The notes beneath the pieces are model-generated. The model saw nothing but the letters and a program-made list of their open reading frames with translations. It did not search any database and was not told where the DNA came from. A stretch of 64,000 bases of DNA from NCBI GenBank assembly GCA_036231565.1, contig JAZAHA010000017.1, forward strand, positions 1 through 64,000, in the 5' to 3' direction. This DNA is from Maricaulis sp036231565 (GTDB taxonomy: Bacteria > Pseudomonadota > Alphaproteobacteria > Caulobacterales > Maricaulaceae). Shown in pieces: positions 9,045 through 20,188 of the stretch. The number at the start of each line of letters is the position of its first letter. Positions within the stretch are counted from its first letter, which is position 1. The position numbers were made by a program, and so were the translations under genes.

Positions 9045-9721
9045 GCGCACTGATCGCCTGCCGCGACCTTGTCCGCGTCTACACGATGGGCGACCAGACC
9101 GTGCGGGCACTGGACGGGGTCAGTGTCGATATCGCGGCCGGCGAATATGTCGCCGTCACCGGGGCTTCGGGGTCCGGCAAGTCGACCTTCATGAACATGC
9201 TGGGCGCGCTGGACCGGCCGGACTCCGGCTCGCTGCACATTGCGGGCGAAGACCTTCTGGCGCTGGACGCCGACCGGCTCGCCGCCTTCCGCAACCGGAC
9301 GATCGGCTTCGTCTTCCAGCAGTTCAACCTGCTCTCGCGCACCTCGGCGCTGGAAAATGCCGCCCTGCCGCTGGTCTATGCCGGTGTGCCGGCTGCGGAA
9401 CGGCGCAAGCGGGCCATGGCGCGGCTGGAACAGGTGGGGCTGGGCGATCGCTCGGACCACCAGCCCAACCAGCTGTCCGGCGGCCAGCAGCAGCGCGTGG
9501 CGATTGCCCGCGGCCTCGTCAACGATCCGAAAATCCTGCTGGCCGACGAGCCCACCGGCGCGCTCGACTCGCGGACTTCGGATGACATCATGGCGATCTT
9601 CGACCAGCTCAATCGCGAGGGGATCACCATCATCATCGTGACCCACGAACAGGAAGTCGCCGACCATGCGCGGCGCCAGATCGTGTTCCGGGATGGCCGG
9701 ATTGTGGAGGACCGCCAATGA
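9041..9721 (+). CDS. MacB/LolD-type ABC transporter ATP-binding protein
   Basis: The 226-residue nucleotide-binding subunit has Walker A GASGSGKST (about residues 42-50), a Q-loop in FVFQQFNLL, the signature LSGGQQQRVAIAR and Walker B ILLADEPTGALDS. The extension GEDLLALDADRLAAFR is typical of the MacB/LolD/FtsE class, which powers mechanotransmission rather than classical transport. Its start overlaps the adaptor stop and its stop overlaps the permease start, so the three subunits are translationally coupled. Confidence 0.94.
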   Translation: MSALIACRDLVRVYTMGDQTVRALDGVSVDIAAGEYVAVTGASGSGKSTFMNMLGALDRPDSGSLHIAGEDLLALDADRLAAFRNRTIGFVFQQFNLLSRTSALENAALPLVYAGVPAAERRKRAMARLEQVGLGDRSDHQPNQLSGGQQQRVAIARGLVNDPKILLADEPTGALDSRTSDDIMAIFDQLNREGITIIIVTHEQEVADHARRQIVFRDGRIVEDRQ

Positions 9722-10953
9722 ATCTCGCTGCCTCCCTGCGCATCGCCCTTATCGCGCTTCGCGTGAACGCCCTGCGCAGCGCGCTGGCCATGCTGGGCGT
9801 CGTGATCGGCGTGGCCTCGGTGATCGTTCTGGTCTCGATCAGCGAAGGGACCAAGCAGGCCGTCGAGGAACAGATCGCCAGTTTCGGTGCCAACCTGCTG
9901 ATTATCCGCCCCGGCTCAAGCATGTTCGGCGGCCGCCGCGGCGGGGCCGGCACGGCCGATCCGCTGACCGATGGCGATGTGGAAGCGCTGCGCACCCAGA
10001 TTGCCGGTGTCGCCGGCGCCTCCGGTGAAGTGACGACATCCTCGGCGGTCGTGTTCGGCGGTGCCAACTGGACCACCCGCATTGTCGGCATCAATCCCGA
10101 CTACCTGTCGGCCCGCGGCTGGGAGATCGATCAGGGACGCAGCTTCTCGGCCGCCGAGGAAGCGGCCGGCCGGCGTTATGCGATCGTCGGCCAGACCATC
10201 ATTTCCGAACTGTTCGACGGCGCCAGTCCGATCGGCCAGTCCCTGCGCATCGGCGGCCAGCCCTTCGAGGTGATCGGCACCGTCATGGAGCGCGGCGACA
10301 ATAACTGGGGCCAGGACCAGGATGATGTGATCTTCGCGCCGCTCAACACGATCCGCCAGCGCTTCGGCGCCGGCGTGCGCGTCACCCAGCGCGACGGTGT
10401 GCAGACGGTTTTCGTCGATATCGCTCCGGGCGAGAACAATGCGCGCGTCATCGAGGACATCCAGGACCTGCTACGGATCCGGCGGGATATCCAGCCCGGT
10501 GCGGAAGACAATTTCTTTGTCGGCAATCTGGCCGAATTCATCCGCGCGCAGAACGAGACGGAGAGCCAGCTGGGCCTGCTGCTCGCCGTGGGGGCGGGGA
10601 TCGTGCTGCTGGTGGGCGGTATCGGCATCATGAACATCATGCTGGTCTCGGTGACCGAGCGCACGCGCGAGATCGGTCTGCGCCTGGCGGTCGGTGCGCG
10701 GCGGCGCGATGTGCGCAACCAGTTCCTGATCGAGAGCATCGTGCTGTGCCTGATCGGCGGTCTGGCAGGGCTCGTGGTCGGCGTCGGCGGCACGCTCGTC
10801 TATGCCGAGGTGGGTGAGCTGGATATTGCCATCAATCCGCTGATCGTGGCGATCGCCATCGGTGCCTCGGCACTGGTCGGTGTCTTCTTCGGCTTCTACC
10901 CGGCGCACCGGGCCTCGCGTCTCGATCCGATCGAGGCGCTGCGGTTCGAATAG
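9718..10953 (+). CDS. MacB-type ABC transporter permease
   Basis: The 411-residue permease has one N-terminal membrane helix (about residues 20-42) and a large periplasmic MacB core domain (about 50-270). Three C-terminal helices (about 285-400) include the FtsX signature region GIGIMNIMLVSVTERTREIG. It ends FYPAHRASRLDPIEALRFE, the usual tail of this family. With the adaptor and ATPase it would form a tripartite exporter of a peptide, macrolide or other amphiphile; the substrate is unknown. It is convergent with the PAS kinase gene after only six bases. Confidence 0.94.
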   Translation: MNLAASLRIALIALRVNALRSALAMLGVVIGVASVIVLVSISEGTKQAVEEQIASFGANLLIIRPGSSMFGGRRGGAGTADPLTDGDVEALRTQIAGVAGASGEVTTSSAVVFGGANWTTRIVGINPDYLSARGWEIDQGRSFSAAEEAAGRRYAIVGQTIISELFDGASPIGQSLRIGGQPFEVIGTVMERGDNNWGQDQDDVIFAPLNTIRQRFGAGVRVTQRDGVQTVFVDIAPGENNARVIEDIQDLLRIRRDIQPGAEDNFFVGNLAEFIRAQNETESQLGLLLAVGAGIVLLVGGIGIMNIMLVSVTERTREIGLRLAVGARRRDVRNQFLIESIVLCLIGGLAGLVVGVGGTLVYAEVGELDIAINPLIVAIAIGASALVGVFFGFYPAHRASRLDPIEALRFE

Positions 10954-10959
10954 GGCGCG

Positions 10960-13900
10960 CTATTTGGCGGCGTTGTCGAGATCGACCGGCTTCGGTTCCG
11001 GTGCAGACCGGTCGGCGGGCAGGGTAAAATAAAAGGTCGCGCCACTGCCCGGCGCGCTCTTCACCCAGATCTCGCCGCCATGGCGTTCCACGGCCTGGCG
11101 CACCATGGCCAGGCCGATCCCGGTGCCCGGATAGGCCTCGTGCGAATGCAGACGCTGGAAGGGTGCGAAGATCTTTTCGGCAAACTTGATATCGAGGCCG
11201 ATGCCGTTATCGCTGACGGCAATGATCCAGCGATCGCCGTCCCGGCGTGCGCTGATGTCGACTTCCGGTGTGGCAAAGCTGCGGTATTTCAGCGCGTTGC
11301 CGATCAGGTTCTGGAAAATCTGCGTCAGGATCGCGGCGTCGGCGCGCACCGTCGGCAGATCGCCGATCTCGATGCGGGCCTGGTTTTCCGAAACCGAAGC
11401 ATCGAGATTTTCCAGTGCGCGCGCGACCGGCCCGGACAAATCGACCGGTTCATAGTCGAGCGGCTGGCTGGCGAGGCGGGAATAGGTCAGGAGGTCGTCG
11501 ATCAGGCGCTGCATCCGGTGGGCGGCATCGACGAGGAATTCCAGATTGCGGCGCCCGTCCTCGTCGAGACGGTCGCCATAGCGGCGCCGGACCAGGCTGG
11601 AAAAGGCGGCAATCTTGCGCAGCGGTTCCTGCAGGTCGTGGGAGGCGACCGTGGCGAACTGGTCGAGCTCGCGGTTGGAGCGTTCCAGAAGCAGGTTGGC
11701 TTCGCGCAGGGCCGTCACATCGGTCAGCGTGGCATAGCTGCGCAGCGGCTGCCCCTCGCCGTCGCGTTCCAGGAAGGATGAGAGCAGCACGTCGATCGAG
11801 CTGCCGTCCGACCGCAGGAAGCGATAGGGGATGTTGTTGTTGGAGCCTGTGCGGAAGAGCTCAGGCAGGTTGGTCTCCACCGCCCGTTTGCGCGACTCGG
11901 CATCCAGGAAGTCGATCGACTTGCGGCCGACCACCTCGTCCCGCCGATAGCCCAGATGGGCGAGCCAGTAATCGCTGACCTCGACGATATAGCCGTTATT
12001 GTCGATCGTGTGCATCATTGCCGGAGTGGCGCGGAAAATGCGTTCGAACCGCATCTGGCGTTCCGCGAGATCGGCCTCGGCCCGCCGTGCCGCATCGATA
12101 TTCCAGATCACGCCGCTGATGATGTGCGGCAGTCCGTCACCGTCGCGGTCCACGACACTGCCGGTCGAACGGTACCAGATCCACTCTCCATTGCGGTCGC
12201 GCACCCGGTGCTCGGCGTCGACCGCGCCGTGCGAGGGATCCCGGAAGGCCGTGCGCGCCATGTCGACAGCCGGAAGGTCGTCCGGATGCAGCCGGGAGAA
12301 CCAGTCTTCCAGGCTGACCACGGCCTCGGTTTCGTCGGCGAAGAGTTCGGCGACGATGGTGCCCTGGAGCGTCACGCTCCGGCGGGCGGAGTCGATGCGC
12401 CACAACCCCACCGATGCGGCGTCGACGGCCTCGGCGAGCTGTTGTTCACGCTGGCTGAGACGCCGTTCGGTTCGCACGCGTTCGGAGATGTCGGTGATGA
12501 AACCGTCTGCAACGCGCGGGACGCCGCGCGCGTCGTGCCCGGAGACACGGCCGCGGACGTGGATGTGGATCCATCCGTCTGCTTCGGACCGGTAGCGCAC
12601 AACTGTGTCGATCGAGGCCGTTTCGCCGCCGGCCATGGAATCGACAATACGCCGGGCATCGCCGATATCGTCGGGATGGATCCGGGCCGCCCAGTCGTCA
12701 TAGGTGATGCGTGCGTCGCGCGGTGGCAGACCCATCATTTCCGAAATAATGCCGGTGACTTCGCCGACCCGCGTCTGGAGGTCGAAATGCCAGGCGCCTT
12801 CGCGGGCTGCCGCGAGCGCCTCGCGAAGGCGCGTCTCGCTCTGGTCGAGCTCGTCCCGCAGGCGGCGCTCTTCGGTAATGTTGATCACGGTGCCGGCGAT
12901 GCGGGACGGGCCGCCATCGGCGGTCCAGTCGACCACCTGTCCTCCGGCCCGCAACCAGACCACCTCGCCGTCGCGACCCCGCATCCGGAACTCCCAGGTC
13001 CGGGGGCTGGGAGTTCCGGACGGGGATTGCCTGCGCAGCTGTAACAGGCGGCGAAAACGCTTGCGGCCATCCTCCAGATCGTCTTCTGCGATGGCGTCGG
13101 CCCATCGCCTGGCCGGCACGGCCTCATCATTGCCCGTCATGCCCAGCAGGCTCGCCAGAAGGCCTGAAGCGCGCAGCGTTCCGGCCTCGATATCGAGGCT
13201 CCAGGCGCCTTCATTGGCCGAGTCGACGGCTTCGCGCAGCATGCGTTCATTGGCGGCGAGCCGGGATTGCAGGGCCTTGCGCTCGTTGATGTCGGTCAGA
13301 ATGCCGGCGGCAAGGCGCCCGCCGGCCTCCTCGCGGAGCCGCCTGCCGCGCGAGCGCAACCAGGTCCAGCTGTCGGTGCGGGCGTCGCGCAGCTGGTATT
13401 CCACGTCCATCCGGTCGGACTTCCCCGCGGCCAGCGCATCGAGCTGGGCGATCACGCTGTCGCGCTGATCGGTGTGGATCCGCTCGAGCCAGTCGGCGGT
13501 ATCGATCCGGGTCTGGTCCGGCTCAAGCCCCAGCATGTCGCGAATGGGCCCGATCAGCGTGAAGCACCCGGTTTGCGTATCCAGCTCCCACACGCCGCAG
13601 GACCCGGCGTCGATGGCGTTGGCCAGCTGGCGCTCGCGCTCGGCCAGCTGTTCCTCCAGCGACTGGCGTTCGGTGACGTCGGAAATCACGCCGGACAGGC
13701 GCAGCGGGGATCCGTCGCGCGCGAACTCGGATACCCGGCCGCGCATTTCCAGCCAGCGGGGCTCGCCGTCGGCCCGCGTGGCCGGGAAGGTGACATGCAG
13801 GGCCTCGCCCGGTGCGCGCGACAGCCGGTTGATCGCGCCAGCGACCTGATCGCGCATGTCGGCGGCGACCACATCGAGAAGGCGCTCCAGCCGGATGGTG

Positions 13901-14427
13901 GCGTCGGAACTCTGGATCCCGAGGAATTCATTGATGAAGCCGCGTGAAGAGCCCAGACCCGTCGCAAGATTGAGGGAAAACGCCCCCTCATTGGCCGAGG
14001 CCAGGGCGGCGCGAAGCTGAATGTCGCTGGCCTCCAGCCGCGCCTGAAGCGTGCGCTCCGCCGAGACGTCGCGGATAACCAGCAATGTGCCCGGCCCGGC
14101 CTCATCACCATTATCGCCCGCGATACGGCTGGCGACGGTCTCACCATCGAGAATGCGCCCGCCGCGCGCCCGGTAGCGGGCCGTGAATTCGTGCGTCTCG
14201 CGGTCGCTGTCCAGTCCGAAGCCGGTTTCGGCCAGGCTGTCGAAATCGCGGGGCGAGGCAAACAGGACATCGCCGCGCTGGCCGGTGAGACTGGCTTCAG
14301 TCTGTCCGAACAGCCGTGTTGCGGCAGGATTGGCGCTGTCGATCCGGCCCCTCGCATCAAGCACGACAACGGCGATGGGCGCAGCGCGGTAAAGCGTGCG
14401 CAGCATTTCCGCAGCGTTCGCAGTCAT
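10960..14427 (-). CDS. soluble sensor histidine kinase with seven PAS repeats
   Basis: The 1155-residue kinase has no membrane span. I count seven consecutive PAS/PAC units of about 125-130 residues (about 1-130, 131-258, 259-390, 391-525, 526-655, 656-785, 786-917). Most end in the PAC phrase (G)xxxDITER. A HisKA dimerisation domain follows with the phosphate acceptor His-930 (SHDLQEP), then a HATPase domain with NALKY, DNGIGLD and GTGIGLAM boxes. The C-terminus most resembles phytochrome-like kinases (FQRLHSHEAYPGTGIGL). No response regulator is adjacent, so it is an orphan. It is convergent with the exporter operon and divergent from the ABC ATPase gene. Confidence 0.92.
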   Translation of the reverse strand: MTANAAEMLRTLYRAAPIAVVVLDARGRIDSANPAATRLFGQTEASLTGQRGDVLFASPRDFDSLAETGFGLDSDRETHEFTARYRARGGRILDGETVASRIAGDNGDEAGPGTLLVIRDVSAERTLQARLEASDIQLRAALASANEGAFSLNLATGLGSSRGFINEFLGIQSSDATIRLERLLDVVAADMRDQVAGAINRLSRAPGEALHVTFPATRADGEPRWLEMRGRVSEFARDGSPLRLSGVISDVTERQSLEEQLAERERQLANAIDAGSCGVWELDTQTGCFTLIGPIRDMLGLEPDQTRIDTADWLERIHTDQRDSVIAQLDALAAGKSDRMDVEYQLRDARTDSWTWLRSRGRRLREEAGGRLAAGILTDINERKALQSRLAANERMLREAVDSANEGAWSLDIEAGTLRASGLLASLLGMTGNDEAVPARRWADAIAEDDLEDGRKRFRRLLQLRRQSPSGTPSPRTWEFRMRGRDGEVVWLRAGGQVVDWTADGGPSRIAGTVINITEERRLRDELDQSETRLREALAAAREGAWHFDLQTRVGEVTGIISEMMGLPPRDARITYDDWAARIHPDDIGDARRIVDSMAGGETASIDTVVRYRSEADGWIHIHVRGRVSGHDARGVPRVADGFITDISERVRTERRLSQREQQLAEAVDAASVGLWRIDSARRSVTLQGTIVAELFADETEAVVSLEDWFSRLHPDDLPAVDMARTAFRDPSHGAVDAEHRVRDRNGEWIWYRSTGSVVDRDGDGLPHIISGVIWNIDAARRAEADLAERQMRFERIFRATPAMMHTIDNNGYIVEVSDYWLAHLGYRRDEVVGRKSIDFLDAESRKRAVETNLPELFRTGSNNNIPYRFLRSDGSSIDVLLSSFLERDGEGQPLRSYATLTDVTALREANLLLERSNRELDQFATVASHDLQEPLRKIAAFSSLVRRRYGDRLDEDGRRNLEFLVDAAHRMQRLIDDLLTYSRLASQPLDYEPVDLSGPVARALENLDASVSENQARIEIGDLPTVRADAAILTQIFQNLIGNALKYRSFATPEVDISARRDGDRWIIAVSDNGIGLDIKFAEKIFAPFQRLHSHEAYPGTGIGLAMVRQAVERHGGEIWVKSAPGSGATFYFTLPADRSAPEPKPVDLDNAAK

Positions 14428-14651
14428 CCTGTCATCCGGTCAGATCTTCGTCCCAAACGCCCGATCGTGCCATGCATCGGTCTCAGTTTGCATCAATCGC
14501 GTATATCTTGGGAAGGCTTTCCGTTGCAGGTGCCGGAAGGCAGCAAGTTTCGCCGCCCGATTGCTGCATTCGACAATGATGCGGGTACTGGTCAAGGCGA
14601 TTTCCGTCGATATGCTCCCCCGTTTCGAGCGTGTGTTTGAGGAGTTGTGCT

Positions 14652-16502
<1,851 letters not shown>

Positions 16503-16594
16503 TCTGTATCACGCGACTGCAGTGTGACGGGGCTTTCACTCGACTTGCGGCTGCAGATCGCTAGGCTCGGCCCGCTGAAAACAGGGGGAGCCTC

Positions 16595-19450
16595 ATGTCG
16601 GAAGGTCCGGTATCCGGAGTATTCAAGCGCGTATCGCTGATCGCGATGGCGGCATTTCTTGTGGCCTGCCAGCCGTCTGCCGAGACGCCGCAGGAACAGG
16701 ACTACACCTGGGTCCACGAGGTCTCCGACCTGCCGGCCGATCCGGATGTGCGCTACGGGCAGCTCGACAACGGGTTGCGCTATGCCATCCGGCAGAATGA
16801 CACGCCGCCGAATGTCGCTTCCGTCCGTCTGGTCTTCAATGTCGGCTCGCTCGCAGAAGCGGAGGACCAGCGCGGTCTCGCCCACTTTATCGAGCACATG
16901 GCCTTCAACGGCTCCACCGAGGTGCCCGAGGGCGAGATGGTGCCGCTGCTGGAGCGCCACGGTCTGCAATTCGGCCCCGATACCAATGCCTTCACCGGCT
17001 ATGAGACGGTCGGCTATCAGCTCGATATTCCCGAAGTGGATGAGGAAACGGTGGATACGGCGCTCTTCCTGATGCGCCAGACCGCCAGCGAACTCCTGAT
17101 GGACAGCGAGGCGATCGATCGCGAGCGCGGCGTCATCCTGTCGGAAGAGCGCTTCCGCAATACGCCGATCCGCCGCTGGAACACGGCGCTGTGGCGCTTC
17201 CGCCTGCCGGACTCGCGGGTGCCCGACCGCGACGCCATCGGCACGGTCGACGTGATCGAGAACGCCCAGCGCGAGCGCTTTGTCGATTATTACGAGAATT
17301 ACTACGTGCCGCAGCGCGGCATGCTGGTCGTCGTCGGCGATGTCGACCCGGACACGATCGAAGCCAAGATCCGCGATGAGTTTGCCGACTGGCAGTCCAT
17401 AGAGGATCCGCGCGTCGATCCGGATATCGGATCCGTCACCGAGGGGCGTCCGTTGTCGGTGGGCTATTTCCACGACCCGGAAATCTATACCATCTTCACG
17501 GTCGACGCCGTGCGTCCCCACGAGGATGAGCTGGACACCTCCCAGGCCCGTTTCGAGAACAATCTGGCCAATCTGGGCGATGCCATCCTGTCGCGCCGCT
17601 TTGCGACGCTGACCAGTTCCGGTACCTCGCCGCTGATCCAGGCCTCGGCCAATCACGGTTCCGACTTCGGGATCGCCGACCGGGCCACGGTGCTGGCCAT
17701 CATGCGGCCGGACCAGTGGCAGGACGGGATCGCCGTGGTCGAGCAGGAGCTGCGGCGTGCCGTCGAGCATGGTTTCACCGAAGCCGAGCTCGCCGAGCAG
17801 ATCGCCAATATGCGCACCGCGCTGCGCGATGCGGCCGATCAGGCCGGCACGCGCACCAGCGCCAATCTCGCCGACCAGACCTGGTCGATGTGGCGCCAGG
17901 ACCAGGTGCTGACCACGCCGGCCTCCATGCTGGAGCGGTTCGAAGCGTCGCTGGACGATGTCACCGTCGAGGCGGTCAATGCGGCCTTCCGCGAGCAATG
18001 GGAGGGGGTTGAGCCGCTCCTTTATCTGGCCTCGCCGATGCAGATCGAGAATCCGGAAGAGGCGATCCGCCAGACCTGGACGCAAAGCCGCGAACAGCCG
18101 GTTGAAGCGCCTGAGGACAGTGGCGCGAGCGAGTTTGCCTATGGCGATTTCGGCCCGGCCGGCGAGGTGGTCTCGCGCGAGGAGATCGAGGATCTCGGCC
18201 TTGTGCGCTTCCGGTTCGGGAACGGCGTTGCCGTGACGTTCAAGCAGACCGATTTCGAGGACCGCTCGATCCGGGTGCGCCTGGATTTCGGCCGCGGCGA
18301 GCTCGAGCCGCGGGCGCAGGACGGTGTCGACATCATTTCCGGATCGGTCTTCACCTCGGCCGGTCTGGGCGAGCACAGCGAGGACGAGCTTGGCCGTGTT
18401 CTGGCCGGCCGCAATATCGGCTACGGCTTCGGCGTCGGCGATGACAGCTTTACCTTCCAGGCGACCACGACCCCGTCGGACCTGCGGGTGCAGTTCGACC
18501 TTCTCACCGCCTTCCTCACCGATCCGGGCTGGCGCCAGGAAGGGCTGGACCAGTTCCGCGCTGTCATTCCGGAAATCCGCCGCAATCTCTACTCCTCGCC
18601 GTCCGGCGTGCTGCAGGCGGATGTCACGCGGATGATCCGCGGCGGCGATGCGCGCTATGGCCTGCCCGATGCCGAACAGGTTGCCGCCATCGACATGGCC
18701 GCCGTCCAGGCTTTCCTGGAGCCGGCCCTGGAGGAGGCACCGATCGAGGTTACCGTGGTCGGCGATGTGTCCGAGGCGGATCTCGTCGCGGCGCTCGCCC
18801 CGACGCTGGGCGCGCTGCCCGAACGGGCGGCGAGCTGGCCGGATTATGACGAGGCCCGCACCATCCGCTTTCCGGATCCGGTCGAGGAGCCTGTCGTGCT
18901 CTATCACAACGGTCCGGACTACCAGGCGATGGCGAATGTCTACTGGCCGACCTTCGACGACAGCGATCCGCGCCGCACGCGGGCTCTTTCGCTGCTGCGG
19001 GCCGTGTTCGATCTCAAGCTGACCGAGCGTCTGCGCGAGCAGGAGGGCTTTACCTATTCGGCCTTCAACAACACCAACACGTCCGACGTCTATCCCGACT
19101 ACGGCTATCTCTATGTCGGTGCTGATGTCCGGGTCGAGAATGTCGACGCGACCTATGCCGCGATCGAGGAGCTGGCGGCCGACCTCGCCGCGGGCGAGGT
19201 CACCGAGGACGAGGTATTGCGGGCCCGCCGTCCGCTGCTCGAACAGATCGAGAATGCGTTCGAGAACAACGGCGCCTGGATGAGCTGGCTGGCGCAGTCC
19301 TGGTCGCACCCGGACCGGCTGGAGCGTATCCGGGCCCTGACCGCCGACTACGAGAGTATCACGCGTGAGGATCTCGTGGCGCTCGCCGAGACCTATCTGC
19401 AACCGCAGGACAGCTGGCGCGTTACTATCCTGCCGCGTGACGGCGAGTGA
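16595..19450 (+). CDS. lipoprotein M16 family zinc metallopeptidase
   Basis: The 951-residue protein has a lipoprotein signal with the lipobox LVAC and lipidated Cys-25, so it is probably anchored to a membrane facing the periplasm. The inverted zinc motif HFIEH is at residues 97-101, and the third ligand is in the downstream helix ERGVILSEER. A second M16 domain fills the C-terminal half without an HxxEH motif. Length and layout fit the PqqL-like class of secreted insulinase relatives. It follows the OppDF-type ATPase on the same strand and is 20 bases upstream of a lipoprotein FKBP, probably in the same transcript. Confidence 0.93.
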   Translation: MSEGPVSGVFKRVSLIAMAAFLVACQPSAETPQEQDYTWVHEVSDLPADPDVRYGQLDNGLRYAIRQNDTPPNVASVRLVFNVGSLAEAEDQRGLAHFIEHMAFNGSTEVPEGEMVPLLERHGLQFGPDTNAFTGYETVGYQLDIPEVDEETVDTALFLMRQTASELLMDSEAIDRERGVILSEERFRNTPIRRWNTALWRFRLPDSRVPDRDAIGTVDVIENAQRERFVDYYENYYVPQRGMLVVVGDVDPDTIEAKIRDEFADWQSIEDPRVDPDIGSVTEGRPLSVGYFHDPEIYTIFTVDAVRPHEDELDTSQARFENNLANLGDAILSRRFATLTSSGTSPLIQASANHGSDFGIADRATVLAIMRPDQWQDGIAVVEQELRRAVEHGFTEAELAEQIANMRTALRDAADQAGTRTSANLADQTWSMWRQDQVLTTPASMLERFEASLDDVTVEAVNAAFREQWEGVEPLLYLASPMQIENPEEAIRQTWTQSREQPVEAPEDSGASEFAYGDFGPAGEVVSREEIEDLGLVRFRFGNGVAVTFKQTDFEDRSIRVRLDFGRGELEPRAQDGVDIISGSVFTSAGLGEHSEDELGRVLAGRNIGYGFGVGDDSFTFQATTTPSDLRVQFDLLTAFLTDPGWRQEGLDQFRAVIPEIRRNLYSSPSGVLQADVTRMIRGGDARYGLPDAEQVAAIDMAAVQAFLEPALEEAPIEVTVVGDVSEADLVAALAPTLGALPERAASWPDYDEARTIRFPDPVEEPVVLYHNGPDYQAMANVYWPTFDDSDPRRTRALSLLRAVFDLKLTERLREQEGFTYSAFNNTNTSDVYPDYGYLYVGADVRVENVDATYAAIEELAADLAAGEVTEDEVLRARRPLLEQIENAFENNGAWMSWLAQSWSHPDRLERIRALTADYESITREDLVALAETYLQPQDSWRVTILPRDGE

Positions 19451-19470
19451 GTACCCGGAGGGTTTGAGAC

Positions 19471-20082
19471 ATGAAAAAATTCAGCTGGTTGACGAGTGTT
19501 GCTGTTCTGGGCCTTGTTGCAGGCTGCACGGCAGCACCGCCCGCGACGGACGAGGAAGCCATCGCCCGGGCCCGCAGCTGCAATACGCCGGACGACACGG
19601 CCATCCTGACGGTGGACGCGCCGGAAAGCCGTCCGAGCGCGCAGGAAAATGCCGACGCGGCGACGGCCTATCTCGACAATGTCCGCGAGGAACGTTGCGT
19701 GTTCGAGCTCGATAATGGTCTTGTCTTCCGTATCCGTCAGTCGGCCGGTGAGGATGCCCTCTCGCCCGAGCGCGGCGACCTGGTGACGGTCCACTATCGC
19801 GGCCTGTTTCCGCACGGCGAGGAGTTCGACTCCTCCTATTCGCGTGGTCAGCCGGCGACCTTCCCGTCCGATCGCCTGATCCGCGGCTGGGTCGAGGCCC
19901 TGCCGTTGATGCGGGTCGGCGAGACCTGGGAACTCTATATCCCGCCGGATCTGGGCTATGGCGTGCGCGGCACGCCGGGCGGACCGATCGGTCCCAACCA
20001 GGCGCTGGTCTTCCAGCTGGAACTGGTGGGGCTGCCTGAAGCGGAAAACGGCGAGGCCGATCCCGCGGACGATGCGGGCTAG
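19471..20082 (+). CDS. lipoprotein FKBP-type peptidyl-prolyl isomerase
   Basis: The 203-residue protein has a lipoprotein signal ending LVAGC (Cys-19). A variable linker and a C-terminal FKBP domain (about residues 95-190) follow, with GDLVTVHYRG, RGWVEALPLM, GETWELYIPPDLGYG and a last strand ALVFQLELVGL. It would catalyse proline isomerisation during folding of exported proteins. It lies 20 bases behind the M16 lipoprotein gene and is likely co-transcribed; both act on proteins or peptides outside the inner membrane. Confidence 0.92.
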   Translation: MKKFSWLTSVAVLGLVAGCTAAPPATDEEAIARARSCNTPDDTAILTVDAPESRPSAQENADAATAYLDNVREERCVFELDNGLVFRIRQSAGEDALSPERGDLVTVHYRGLFPHGEEFDSSYSRGQPATFPSDRLIRGWVEALPLMRVGETWELYIPPDLGYGVRGTPGGPIGPNQALVFQLELVGLPEAENGEADPADDAG

Positions 20083-20094
20083 GCCGGCTGGGCC

Positions 20095-20188
20095 AGGATC
20101 CTTTCCTGCGGAAGCGGCTCTGTCCCGGTCGCTCGAGCGGTCGCGTGACCGAACCGGTGAACCGGTTTCCACTTCACCTGATCACGCT
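20095..20188 (-). repeat. stop-codon-adjacent structured repeat, copy 1
   Basis: On the minus strand the element starts with AGC immediately after the TAG of the downstream TadG-like gene. A 50-nt core runs to 20139. It has an outer stem GCGTGA/TCACGC, an inner stem GGTGAA/TTCACC around a GTGGAAACCGG loop, then a constant GGTTCG and closing GACC. A less conserved tail to about 20095 matches copy 2 at 34820-34915. It fills the gap between the convergent FKBP and vWA genes. It may act as a 3' end or mRNA-stability signal. Confidence 0.75.
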
